In this document: piece by piece, positions 49,334 through 58,629 of the stretch
How positions within the stretch are numbered: position 1 is the first letter of the stretch
How the letters are laid out: each line of letters starts with the position of its first letter
NCBI GenBank assembly: GCA_015062655.1
Contig: SUUG01000011.1
Location: 1-64,000 of the forward strand
Length of the DNA: 64,000 nucleotides
Origin: Coriobacteriaceae bacterium
GTDB taxonomy: Bacteria; Actinomycetota; Coriobacteriia; Coriobacteriales; Coriobacteriaceae
Reading direction: 5' to 3'
Made by a program: the position numbers and the translations under genes
The notes under the pieces: model-generated
Databases searched by the model: none
Seen by the model: the letters and a program-made list of their open reading frames with translations, nothing else
Told to the model about the DNA's origin: nothing

Positions 49334-50401
49334 TCAGGCGTGCGCGATCGCGGTGAGGATCAGCTCGGAGAGCACCTCGCCCAGATCGCGGCCGGCCGCA
49401 CGCATCATCTGCGGGAAGCGCGAGTAGGTGGTGAGGCCCGGCGTGGAGTTGACCTCGTTGAAGACGACCTCGCCGTCCTCGGTCACGAAGAGGTCCACGC
49501 GGGCGAAACCGGAGCAGCCAAGCGCCTGGTACACGGCGGCACCGGCGGCCCGCACGCGGTCGAGCGTCACCGCGGGCAGCGTCGAGGGGCAGCGAAGCTC
49601 GGTGTTGGCGCCCGGGTCCTGCTCGAGGTGGATCCGGAAGAACCCGTCGCCGCTGACGACGATCTCGTCGACCTCCCCCATCTCGAGGCCGTCCACGGCG
49701 TTGCCCATCACGGCGCAGCCCACCTCCACGCCCTCGATGGCCTCCTCGACGGCGACCTTGGAATCAAGCGCGAGGGCCTCGTCGATAGCGCGCGAGAGCT
49801 CGGCCTCGTCCGTAGCCTTCGAGACGCCGATGGAGGAGCCGCCGCGCGCCGGCTTGACGAAGACCGGGAAGCCGCCGCACTCGGCGACCGCCGCGAGGGC
49901 GTCCTCGGCCGTGGCCCCGCGGTGCACCACGGTGCAGCGCGGCGAGCGGACGCCCGCGGACGCCGCGAGCCGATGGGCGACGTCCTTGTCCATGCAGGCC
50001 GCCGACGCCAGTACGCTGCATCCCGCATAGGGGATCCCGCAGAGCTCGAGCGCGCCCTGGACGGTGCCGTCCTCCCCGCCCTGGCCGTGCAGGACCGGCA
50101 AGGCGACGTCGATGTCGAGCTCGCAGAACTCACCGTCGACGAGCTCGAGCAGGCCGCCGCGCGCCTGCTCGCCGCGCCCGGGGATGAGCACGACGGGGCT
50201 CACGTCATGCGTCTCCCAAGCGCCGGTGACGATATCGGCGGGGTCCCCGGCGTAGTGGAACCACGCGCCGTCGCGGTCGATGCCGATGAGCACCGGCGTG
50301 AAACGGTCCGTGGGCAGGCAGGCGACGACGTTCGCCGCCGACTTGAGCGAGATGTCGTGCTCGGTGGAGATGCCACCGAAGAGAATCGCGACGTTCAGCA
50401 C
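49334..50401 (-). CDS. D-alanine--D-alanine/D-serine ligase, VanG-like
   Basis: FGGISTEHDISLKSAANVV, PVLHGQGGEDGTVQGALELCGIPYAGCSVLASAACMDKDVAHRL, VDLFVTEDGEVVFNEVNSTPGLTTYSRFPQMM. Confidence 0.88.
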   Translation of the reverse strand: MLNVAILFGGISTEHDISLKSAANVVACLPTDRFTPVLIGIDRDGAWFHYAGDPADIVTGAWETHDVSPVVLIPGRGEQARGGLLELVDGEFCELDIDVALPVLHGQGGEDGTVQGALELCGIPYAGCSVLASAACMDKDVAHRLAASAGVRSPRCTVVHRGATAEDALAAVAECGGFPVFVKPARGGSSIGVSKATDEAELSRAIDEALALDSKVAVEEAIEGVEVGCAVMGNAVDGLEMGEVDEIVVSGDGFFRIHLEQDPGANTELRCPSTLPAVTLDRVRAAGAAVYQALGCSGFARVDLFVTEDGEVVFNEVNSTPGLTTYSRFPQMMRAAGRDLGEVLSELILTAIAHA

Positions 50402-50402
50402 G

Positions 50403-50834
50403 TTAGCCCTCCACGCTCACGAGCTCGATGTCGAAATTGAGGTCGCTGCCGGCGAGCTCATGGTTCGCGTCGAGTGTGACGCCCGTGGCCGGGTCGACCG
50501 AGACCACCGTGACGGGCACGGGCTGGCCGCCGGGGCCGGAGAGGTAGAGCTTGTCGCCGGAGCTGATCTGGTCGATGTTGGGGACCTGCTCGGCCGGGTA
50601 GGTGAGCACGAGGTCCTCGCGGCGCTCGCCGTAGGCCTCGGCGGCCGGGATGTGGACGGTCTTCTTCTCACCCACGGCCATGTCCATGACCGCGGCGTCG
50701 AAGCCGGCGATCATCTGGTGGGCGCCGCAGGTGAACTCGATGGGCTCCCCGCGGTCATAGGAGCTGTCGAACTGGGTTCCGTCATCGAGGGTGCCGCGGT
50801 AGTGGGCCCGGACCGTCTTGCCTTCGTTGGACAT
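50403..50834 (-). CDS. FKBP-type peptidyl-prolyl isomerase (SlyD-like)
   Basis: VRAHYRGTLDDGTQFDSSYDRGEPIEFTCGAHQMIAGFDAAVMDMAVGEKKTV. Confidence 0.9.
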   Translation of the reverse strand: MSNEGKTVRAHYRGTLDDGTQFDSSYDRGEPIEFTCGAHQMIAGFDAAVMDMAVGEKKTVHIPAAEAYGERREDLVLTYPAEQVPNIDQISSGDKLYLSGPGGQPVPVTVVSVDPATGVTLDANHELAGSDLNFDIELVSVEG

Positions 50835-50954
50835 GTGATCTCGCTTTCCTGCGGGTCGGTTTCTTGCAGGCGTCAACTATAGTGGATGGCCGCCGTCCGC
50901 GCCGTCGCTCGGGCGCGAATGCATGAAAGAGACAGCCGGTTGCGGGAGGTGCGC

Positions 50955-51806
50955 ATGGACTACGAGGTCGAGGTCGCGCTCGGCGACGGGCGCCGCGCCC
51001 GCGTCGGGGTCACGCGCAAGCGCGTGAAGAACCTGAACCTCAGGCTCAGATCAGACGGCAGCCTGGCGGCGAGCGTGCCCGTGGGCACGTCGCGCGCACG
51101 CGTCGAGGCCTTCCTCGAGCGGCACGCGGCCTGGATCGAACGGCAGCTCGCACGGCGGGAGCGCCGCCTTGAGGCGGACGGGGCGCCGCGCGGCTCGGTG
51201 CCGCTCTGGGGGCGGCTCGTCTCCGCGCAGGACGCGGGGACCCGAGACGAGGAGGCCCTCCGCGCCCTCTACCGGCGCGAACTCGCGGACGCCCTGCCCG
51301 CGTTGGCCGCCAAGCTCGCGGAGCGCATGGGGGTCGCCGCCCGCTCCTGGAGCATCCGCGACATGCGCACGCGCTGGGGATCTTGCACGCCCTCGACGGG
51401 TCGCATCCGCATCAACCTGCGCCTCGCCGCCTATCCGCCCCGCTGCCTTGAGGCCGTGGTGGCCCATGAGCTCACGCACCTGATGGAGCCGAGCCATAAC
51501 GCGCGGTTCCATGCCCTACTCGACGCCTGGTGCCCAGGCAACCGCGAGGCCACGGCCCTCTTGCGCCGCCCGGCCACGGAGGTCGCGCAGCGCGCGGCGG
51601 GGTGCGGGGCCGTGGCGGGCGGGAAAAGCGGGCCGGATGATCAAGTTGCCGCATCGGACGGGGCAGGCGGGCAAGATGGGCTTGCCACGGTGGGTGGGTC
51701 AAACGGGTCGGCCAATCAGGTTGCCGCGGCGCACGAGGCGGCCGATGGGGTTGCCGCGACAGGAGAAGCAGACGGGGCCGGCGATCGGGCGGCCGCAAAA
51801 GGTTGA
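50955..51806 (+). CDS. YgjP-like metallopeptidase with repetitive C-terminal tail
   Basis: RDMRTRWGSCTPSTGRIRINLRLAAYPPRCLEAVVAHELTHLMEPSHNARFHALL. Confidence 0.85.
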   Translation: MDYEVEVALGDGRRARVGVTRKRVKNLNLRLRSDGSLAASVPVGTSRARVEAFLERHAAWIERQLARRERRLEADGAPRGSVPLWGRLVSAQDAGTRDEEALRALYRRELADALPALAAKLAERMGVAARSWSIRDMRTRWGSCTPSTGRIRINLRLAAYPPRCLEAVVAHELTHLMEPSHNARFHALLDAWCPGNREATALLRRPATEVAQRAAGCGAVAGGKSGPDDQVAASDGAGGQDGLATVGGSNGSANQVAAAHEAADGVAATGEADGAGDRAAAKG

Positions 51807-51928
51807 ACCCCGTCCGCTCGCCTCGGCGTCCACCAAAGCGCGCCTCCAAAGCAGCACCCGAAGCTTTTGTCACCCCATCCGAGCCGGTTTTGGAAGCTTT
51901 TGTCGAGCATTCGCGCCAGCTTCCGAAT

Positions 51929-52080
51929 CTTTTTTTCGATTGTAAGGGGATAATCCCCTCTTCCTTGAGTATGCTTTATCCCAATAAAGCGCCCATCTGG
52001 TCTATCTTTCCCATTGGGTTGTGCAAAATGGGCTGCTACTCGGGCCTCTCAAAGAAAAGCCCCTACAATCGACTTTTTTC
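51929..52080. repeat. Family-7 palindromic element, TTTTTTCGATTGTARGGG inverted ends
   Basis: TTTTTTTCGATTGTAAGGGG at 51930; CCCCTACAATCGACTTTTTT at 52060. Confidence 0.65.
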
Positions 52081-52123
52081 GCCGAAGAACCCCCTTCCTG
52101 GCCGCTCCGGCAGGCGCGCAACC

Positions 52124-52621
52124 CTATCCGCGAGCGCGCTCGATCTCCACGGCGCAGGACGCGAGCGGCAGGCCGACCGGGGCCCAGGGCTTCTCGAGGC
52201 GCACGCGCACGGCGAGGAGCTGCGGATGAGCGCCGAGCAGGAGCGAGGCCACGCCCTCGGCGGCGGCCTCGATCAGCTTGAAGGTGCGCTCACGCAGGAA
52301 GGCGTCCACCTCATGGCAGACCGCTCCGTAATCGATGGACGCCTCGAGGTCATCGGCCTCGCCTGCACGCCGCAGGTCGGCGAAGAGGGTGAGCGAGACC
52401 ACGAACTTCTGCCCGAGCTCGTTCTCGGCCGGATAGACGCCGTGGTTCGCGAAGACCTCGAGCCCGGTGATGAGGATGCGGTCCGCGTGGGCGGGCCGGT
52501 CATCGGCGGCGCTGGCCGTGTCGCCGCGAAGCACGGGCAGCCCGCGCTCGCGCTTGGCGAGCGTCCCCGAAGCCACCGACGTGGATGTGGCTGAAAGCTC
52601 CCGATCAGGCATACCGATCAT
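52124..52621 (-). CDS. folB: Dihydroneopterin aldolase
   Basis: DRILITGLEVFANHGVYPAENELGQKFVVSLTLFAD...IDYGAVC. Confidence 0.88.
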   Translation of the reverse strand: MIGMPDRELSATSTSVASGTLAKRERGLPVLRGDTASAADDRPAHADRILITGLEVFANHGVYPAENELGQKFVVSLTLFADLRRAGEADDLEASIDYGAVCHEVDAFLRERTFKLIEAAAEGVASLLLGAHPQLLAVRVRLEKPWAPVGLPLASCAVEIERARG

Positions 52622-52624
52622 CTC

Positions 52625-53137
52625 CTAGATTCTGACCTCGAGGTTCTTTTTCTCTTCAGTCCATTTGCACGCACCGACGGCCGGGCAGGCGAAGCATGGG
52701 CGCGAGACCTTGTCGGCCCAGGCGATCACCCGTGAAAGGTCCTCGGCCGCGGCCGGATCGCGATGCCCGCGCACCGCCGCCAGGATCGAGGCGCGCTCCC
52801 GCTCGTCGAACCGCTCGCCGGCGGGCAGGTCGGCCAGGATCGAAGTCGCCAGGAGCTCACCTGCGATCTCATGGGCGCCGCCTCCATCATACTGCGCCCC
52901 GCGGCCGATATCGTGCAGGAGGGCGGCTGCGTACACGAGGTCGCGCGGCAGGTCGAGCCCCTCCTCGAGCACCCGGATCCAGCCGACCCGGGCCGCATCG
53001 AGCAGGTGCGCGACATCGTGCCGGCAGAAAAAGCGATCCTCCTCCGCCGCGTTGATGCGCGCGAGCTCGCGCTGGTAGAGCGGATGGCTCCAGATAGCCT
53101 CCACGCGCGGCATGCGCTCCGGTTTGACCCAGATCAT
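52625..53137 (-). CDS. HD-domain phosphohydrolase in the folate cluster
   Basis: RHDVAHLLDAARV...AALLHDIGRGAQ; C-terminal CFACPAVGACKWTEEKKN. Confidence 0.85.
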   Translation of the reverse strand: MIWVKPERMPRVEAIWSHPLYQRELARINAAEEDRFFCRHDVAHLLDAARVGWIRVLEEGLDLPRDLVYAAALLHDIGRGAQYDGGGAHEIAGELLATSILADLPAGERFDERERASILAAVRGHRDPAAAEDLSRVIAWADKVSRPCFACPAVGACKWTEEKKNLEVRI

Positions 53138-53151
53138 GAGCCGCCTGCCCC

Positions 53152-53709
53152 TCAGGCGCGGAGGAGCTCGAAGAAGCGCTGCTCGAGCCCCGGGTTGCTC
53201 TCAAACGCGCCGCGGCGGGCGAGCGTCACCGTGCTCGCGCCGGGCTTCCTCACGCCGCGCATGGTCATGCACATGTGCTCGGCGGAGAGCTGGACGATGA
53301 CCCCCTGGGGCGCCAAGTGCTCCATCAGGGCGTCGGCGATCTGGGAGGTCAGGCGCTCCTGGAGCTGCAGACGGCGGGCGAAGACCTCGACCGTGCGGGC
53401 GAGCTTGGAGAGCCCGGCCACGCGGCCGTCCGGGATGTAGCCGATCGCCGCGGTTCCGTAAAACGGCAGCATGTGGTGCTCGCAAAGCGAGTGGAACGGG
53501 ATGTCGCGCTCGATGACCAGGTCGTTTGAGGAGACGCTGAACGTGCGGGCGAGGTGCTCGGAGGCGTCCTCGTCCATGCCGGCGGCGATCTCGGCGTACA
53601 TGCGCGCGACGCGGGCCGGGGTCTCAAGCAGCCCCTCACGGTCGGGATCCTCCCCGATGCCCTTCAAGAGCAGGCGCGTGGCCTCCTCCACCAGCTCCCG
53701 ATCGACCAT
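53152..53709 (-). CDS. folE: GTP cyclohydrolase I
   Basis: IGEDPDREGLLETPARVARMY, HSLCEHHMLPFYGTAAIGYIPDGRVAGLSKLAR, AEHMCMTMRGV. Confidence 0.95.
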   Translation of the reverse strand: MVDRELVEEATRLLLKGIGEDPDREGLLETPARVARMYAEIAAGMDEDASEHLARTFSVSSNDLVIERDIPFHSLCEHHMLPFYGTAAIGYIPDGRVAGLSKLARTVEVFARRLQLQERLTSQIADALMEHLAPQGVIVQLSAEHMCMTMRGVRKPGASTVTLARRGAFESNPGLEQRFFELLRA

Positions 53710-53804
53710 ACGCAAACCCCTCTCGCCCGTTGTTTGCCGGTCATGGTACCACGGTTGCGAACCGCACGACCTCCCGAATCGCCCAGCCGCCTCGCGCGAC
53801 CTCC

Positions 53805-54389
53805 CTACAGCTCGTGCGAGGCGTAGATGGGGTCGTCCGCCCAAAGCGTCACGGCTTCCGCCGGCGCAACCCCGACCGCGATGCGCTCGCGCGTGCGCAC
53901 CAGATCGATGATGCGCTGGTTCGAGGAGCCGCGAAACCGCAGGCTGATGTCATGCTTCGCCTGGACGAAGGGGCCGTCCACGAGGATGTCGGCCGCAGCG
54001 AGGATGCGGTCGGTGACGGCGCGGCGGTGATGGCGGCCGCCGGGGACGAGCTCGACGTGGAAGGTGTCGCCCGTGTATATCCAGATGGTCTTCCCGCTCT
54101 CGCGGGGGTAGGCCGCCCGCACCCGCTCGAGGAAGTCCACGAGGCCCGCCTGGTTCTCCGGCTCCATCGGCTCGCCGCCGAGCACCGTGAGCCCGTCCAT
54201 GAAGGGGTCGGCCAGGCTCTTGATGACCTCGTCGGCGACCTCGTCCGTGAAGGGTTTACCGGCCCGGAAATTCCAGGCCTCCTCGTTGAAGCACAACGGG
54301 CACCCCCGTCGGCACCCTGAGACGAAAAGCGACGTGCGCACACCCTCGCCGTTGGCGACGTCGAAGCGCTTGATCGTGGCGTAGTTCAC
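53805..54389 (-). CDS. nrdG: Anaerobic ribonucleotide reductase activating protein (GTG start)
   Basis: NYATIKRFDVANGEGVRTSLFVSGCRRGCPLCFNEEAW...VLGGEPME. Confidence 0.93.
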   Translation of the reverse strand: MNYATIKRFDVANGEGVRTSLFVSGCRRGCPLCFNEEAWNFRAGKPFTDEVADEVIKSLADPFMDGLTVLGGEPMEPENQAGLVDFLERVRAAYPRESGKTIWIYTGDTFHVELVPGGRHHRRAVTDRILAAADILVDGPFVQAKHDISLRFRGSSNQRIIDLVRTRERIAVGVAPAEAVTLWADDPIYASHEL

Positions 54390-54483
54390 GAATCTGCTCC
54401 TTATGAAACCGGGGCCGGGGCGGGCACCGGACTCGGCACCCGCCCCGGCCGTCACACGCTCGGGCTCTAGGGCAGCGGGGCGC

Positions 54484-56706
54484 TTACAGGTGGAGCACCC
54501 GGTCGCGGATCTCCTCCGTCCGGCCCTGGTTCCAGAACTGGGTGCCGATGTAGCCGCAGGTGCGGCGCGCCACGTTCAACGTCTCCTGGTCGCGGTTGCC
54601 GCACTTGGGGCACTCCCAGACGAGCTTGCCGTCGTCCTCCACGATCTGGATCTCTCCGTCGTAGCCGCACCGCTGGCAGTAGTCGCTTTTGGTGTTGAGC
54701 TCCGCGTACATGATGTTGTCATAGATGTACTGCATCACGCGGATGACGGCCTTGAGGTTGTCCTGCATGTTGGGGACCTCGACGTAGGAGATGGCGCCGC
54801 CCGGAGAGAGCCGCTGGAACTGGCTCTCGAACTTGAGCTTGTCGAAGGCGTCGATCTCCTCGGACACGTGCACGTGGTAGCTGTTCGTGATGTAGCCCTT
54901 GTCGGTCACGCCGGGGACGATCCCGAAGCGCCGCTGCAGGGCCTTGGCGAACTTGTAGGTGGTGTACTCGAGCGGCGTGCCGTAGATCGAGTAGTCGATG
55001 TCCTCGGCGTCCTTCCACTCGTTGCACTTGTCGTTCATATGCTGCATGACGGCCATCGCGAACGGCGTGCCCGCGGCGTCCGTGTGCGAGGCCCCCGTCA
55101 TGTACTTGACGCACTCGTAGAGGCCGGCGTAGCCCAGGCTGATCGTGGAGTAGCCTCCGTACAGGAGCGGGTCGATGGCCTCGCCCTTCCCGAGGCGCGC
55201 GAGCGCGCCGTACTGCCACAGGATGGGCGCGGCGTCGGAGAGCGTGCCCTTCAGGCGCTCGTGGCGGCAGCGCAGGGCGCGGTGGCAGAGCTCCAGCCGC
55301 TCGTCGAAGATCTCCCAGAAGCGGTCCATGTCCTGCTTGGAGGAGAGCGCCACGTCGGGCAGGTTGATCGTGACGACGCCCTGGTTGAACCGGCCGTAGT
55401 ACTTGGGCTTGCCCGGCTCGTAGTTGCCGGCGCGCGCCACGTTGCCGTAGCCGTTGCCCGTGCGGTCGGGCGTGAGGAAGCTGCGGCAGCCCATGCAGGT
55501 GTAGGTGTCCCCCTCGCCCGGCTCCTCACCGGCCGAGAGCTTGAGCTCGCGCATCTTCTTCTCCGAGATGTAATCGGGGACCATGCGCTTGGCCGTGCAC
55601 TTGGCTGCGAGCTCGGTGAGGTAGAAGTAGGGCGTGCCCTCGGCGACGTTGTCCTCCTCGAGCACGTAGATGAGCTTCGGGAAGGCGGGGGTGACCCAGA
55701 CGCCGGCCTCGTTCTTCACGCCCTCGTAGCGCTGGCGGAGCGTCTCCTCGATGATCATCGCGAGGTCGTGCTTCTCCGCCTCGGAGCCGGCCTCGTTCAG
55801 GTACATGAAGACGGTGACGAACGGCGCCTGGCCGTTGGTGGTCATGAGGGTGACGACCTGGTACTGGATGGTCTGGACCCCGCGGCGGATCTCATCGCGC
55901 AGGCGGGTCTCGACGACCTCGGAGACCTTCTCGGGATCGGCCTCGACCCCGAGCTCGGCGAGCTCGGCCATGACCTGGCGGCGGATCTTCTGGCGGCTCA
56001 CCTCGACGAAGGGTGCGAGGTGCGTGAGGGAGATCGACTGCCCGCCGTACTGGCACGACGCGACCTGGGCGATGATCTGCGTGGCGATGTTGCAGGCGGT
56101 GGAGAAGCTGTGGGGGCGCTCGATGAGCGTGCCCGAAATCACCGTGCCGTTCTGCAGCATGTCCTCGAGGTTAACGAGATCGCAGTTGTGCATGTGCTGC
56201 GCGAAGTAGTCCGAGTCGTGGAAGTGGATGATGCCCTCGTTGTGGGCGTCGACCACCTCGGCCGGCAGCAGGACGCGCTGGGTGAGGTCCTTGGAGACCT
56301 CGCCGGCCATGTAGTCGCGCTGCACCGAGTTGACCGTGGGGTTCTTGTTGGAGTTCTCCTGCTTGACCTCCTCGTTGTTGCACTCGATGAGGGAGAGGAT
56401 CTTGTCATCCGTGGTGTTCTTGGTGCGCTTGAGGCTCTGCACGTAGCGGTAGATGATGTAGCGCCGCGCCACCTCGAAGCGGCCGAGCTTCATGATCTCG
56501 TCCTCGACCAGGTCCTGGATCTCCTCGACGGACACCGTGTGGCCGGCCATCTCACAGGCCTCGGCGACGTTGTGCGCCGCGAACGAGATCTCGCGCTCGG
56601 TGAGGCGCGACCCCTCCTGGACCTCGGAGTTAGCCCCCTTGATGGCGTTGACGATCTTCTCGATATCGAACGCTGCCTCGGCACCACTGCGCTTGATGAT
56701 CTTCAT
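54484..56706 (-). CDS. nrdD: Anaerobic ribonucleoside-triphosphate reductase
   Basis: ATP cone KIIKRSGAEAAFDIEKIVNAI; IIHFHDSDYFAQ; CQRCGY...CPKCGNRD; TCGYIGTQFWNQGRTEEIRDRVLHL. Confidence 0.95.
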   Translation of the reverse strand: MKIIKRSGAEAAFDIEKIVNAIKGANSEVQEGSRLTEREISFAAHNVAEACEMAGHTVSVEEIQDLVEDEIMKLGRFEVARRYIIYRYVQSLKRTKNTTDDKILSLIECNNEEVKQENSNKNPTVNSVQRDYMAGEVSKDLTQRVLLPAEVVDAHNEGIIHFHDSDYFAQHMHNCDLVNLEDMLQNGTVISGTLIERPHSFSTACNIATQIIAQVASCQYGGQSISLTHLAPFVEVSRQKIRRQVMAELAELGVEADPEKVSEVVETRLRDEIRRGVQTIQYQVVTLMTTNGQAPFVTVFMYLNEAGSEAEKHDLAMIIEETLRQRYEGVKNEAGVWVTPAFPKLIYVLEEDNVAEGTPYFYLTELAAKCTAKRMVPDYISEKKMRELKLSAGEEPGEGDTYTCMGCRSFLTPDRTGNGYGNVARAGNYEPGKPKYYGRFNQGVVTINLPDVALSSKQDMDRFWEIFDERLELCHRALRCRHERLKGTLSDAAPILWQYGALARLGKGEAIDPLLYGGYSTISLGYAGLYECVKYMTGASHTDAAGTPFAMAVMQHMNDKCNEWKDAEDIDYSIYGTPLEYTTYKFAKALQRRFGIVPGVTDKGYITNSYHVHVSEEIDAFDKLKFESQFQRLSPGGAISYVEVPNMQDNLKAVIRVMQYIYDNIMYAELNTKSDYCQRCGYDGEIQIVEDDGKLVWECPKCGNRDQETLNVARRTCGYIGTQFWNQGRTEEIRDRVLHL

Positions 56707-56896
56707 CGAGCACCTCTCCCTTCGTGCGATCCGACCCCCGGCGCGGCTGCGGCTGACCTGCCCGATGACCCGTATGGCATCGGGAGCTGCCACTCGCCAC
56801 GATTGCTCTACGTTATATGGTGCGCCCTCGCGCGGACACAAGGCGTCGCACCCGATGCAGCTGAAGCGCTGCCTTTCTATAGTAGGCCATCTTTCG

Positions 56897-56943
56897 CCAC
56901 CATATAAGGGAAAATATAGTCATAGTAGCACTATATATTGTGT
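56897..56943. promoter_or_regulatory. Paired NrdR-like boxes
   Basis: CCACCATATAAGGGAA (56897) and GCACTATATATTGTGT (56928), starts 31 bp apart; a third candidate TACGTTATATGGTGC near 56810. Confidence 0.6.
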
Positions 56944-57210
56944 TTCAGCAGGTACAGGCTCTGATGCATCCCCCGTCGGGCGGGGCCGGAGCGGACAGTG
57001 TTTGCAGCGCACCTCGCCCACCTGCGGACTGTTCGGGAAATGCTACGACGGACCCCCGAATTGAGCGGCCGAAAACTTCACCAATCGTCCGCAAGCGGCC
57101 GCGGGCGGCCGCAGGCGGCTACATCTTGTGGGGCGGTGGAGCTCGGTGGAGCCCAGGTCGCCAAAAGAAAACCGCCCCCGATTGCTCGGAAGCGGTTTGC
57201 GTGCTGCTGG

Positions 57211-57282
57211 TGGGCGTTACAAGATTTGAACTTGTGACCTCTTCCGTGTCAGGGAAGCGCTCTCCCCCTGAGCTAAACGCCC
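57211..57282 (-). tRNA. tRNA-Val (GAC)
   Basis: GGGCGTTTAGCTCAGGGGG...CTGACAC...AGTTCAAATCTTGTAACGCCCA. Confidence 0.93.
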
Positions 57283-57651
57283 AACAGAAGCACGTGCGCA
57301 CAGCGCGGAAGCAACTATACCGCATGCCGATCGAGTCTGTAAAGAGGGAAATCGAAAAACGTTGGTGAAGTCGGCGATGCGATGAGACGGGGGCCGATGC
57401 GGCATGGGCGCGGACGGCGATTCGAGGCACGACGTCCATGCGCGGGACAGTTTGACGACGGCAGCGCATATGGCAGCAGAGACCCGTCGCGAAAGAGGCG
57501 CGGGGCTTGCTTCGGCAGGCTCCGTTCCTCTTCAGTTGAAGCTGAGTTTTGCGCTCGGTTTGGTGCTCCGTTGGTGCCCCATTTGGTGCCCCATCCCGAA
57601 AACAAAACAGCCCAGAGGCTGAAACAGTACCTCTGAGCTGCTGCGTTCCTA

Positions 57652-57725
57652 TGGAGGCGACGCCCGGATTCGAACCGGGGGTAAAGGCTTTGCAGGCCTC
57701 TGCCTTACCGCTTGGCCACGTCGCC
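57652..57725 (-). tRNA. tRNA-Cys (GCA), CCA encoded
   Basis: GGCGACGTGGCCAAGCGG...CTGCAAA...GGTTCGAATCCGGGCGTCGCCTCCA. Confidence 0.93.
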
Positions 57726-57766
57726 GATGAAAAAGGCCGATTTTTCAACCGGCCCCTCACATACGA

Positions 57767-57842
57767 TGGAGCGGACAACGGGGCTCGAACCCGCGACCCC
57801 AACCTTGGCAAGGTTGTGCTCTACCAACTGAGCCATGTCCGC
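57767..57842 (-). tRNA. tRNA-Gly (GCC), CCA encoded
   Basis: GCGGACATGGCTCAGTTGG...TTGCCAA...GGTTCGAGCCCCGTTGTCCGCTCCA. Confidence 0.93.
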
Positions 57843-58044
57843 TTGCGGGAAGTAATATACGCGATTCCCTGATGCGGCGCAAGGGAGAATTTGAAAAAGT
57901 TTGGATTCCTGGAGGAGAGGATCTCATCATCGCAGGTCAGGACTGGAAATGGAATCTGGGTTGGAAGCCGAGTCGCCTCGACACAACGCGGTGGGGCCCC
58001 TTCTGCCAGGTGGACAAGAACCTGAAATCCCGCTGCAGGCCATC

Positions 58045-58282
58045 CTGATACAAAAGTATCGCCTCCTGTACCAGTTTGAGCGCAGACCAAACAAACCTTG
58101 CGCCTCTTGTACCAGTTTTCGTGCCCCGCGGCAGTACACAGAAAATCGTCAACGCCCTCACCAGGCATTATTTTCGCTTGATGAGGCCGTGTACTGAGCC
58201 GGACGCCCAAAACTGGTACAAGAGGCGCAAGGTTTGCGCGGCCGCACCCCAAACTGGTACAAGTGGCGGTAGTTTTGCGCAG
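58045..58282. repeat. Family-4 four-armed palindromic element, copy 2
   Basis: CCTGTACCAGTTT (58065), CTTGTACCAGTTTT (58106); AAAACTGGTACAAG (58209), AAACTGGTACAAG (58250); core stem CAGTACAC/GTGTACTG. Confidence 0.85.
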
Positions 58283-58629
58283 CCGCGCCCAAATCGCCGC
58301 CGATCCGTCTTGATGGGCGCAGCGGGCAGCGGGGGGCGCTACCCACCCGGGCCCCACCTGGGGCGGCGGTGGTGATGCTCCCCGCCCTGGGGCGGCGGTC
58401 AGCCGCCCCAGGGCAACCGGACGCCACGGCCTCACACGGCCGGCTGCCCTCCCGCCGCCGCGGGTGCGCGGCCGGCCCGCCGGACCCGCGCTGCGCACAC
58501 CGTGCCCGTCACGAGCTCGATCGAGATCATGCAAAGGATCGCCGCGACCAAGGTGACCAGGGGCGCCGGCTCACCTGCCAGCAGTGAGACGACGCCCAGC
58601 CCCACCCCCGCCCCCGGGTCGATCGCCGT

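Noticed and set aside
54403-56907. 834-aa plus-strand ORF
   Set aside because: Antisense shadow of nrdD
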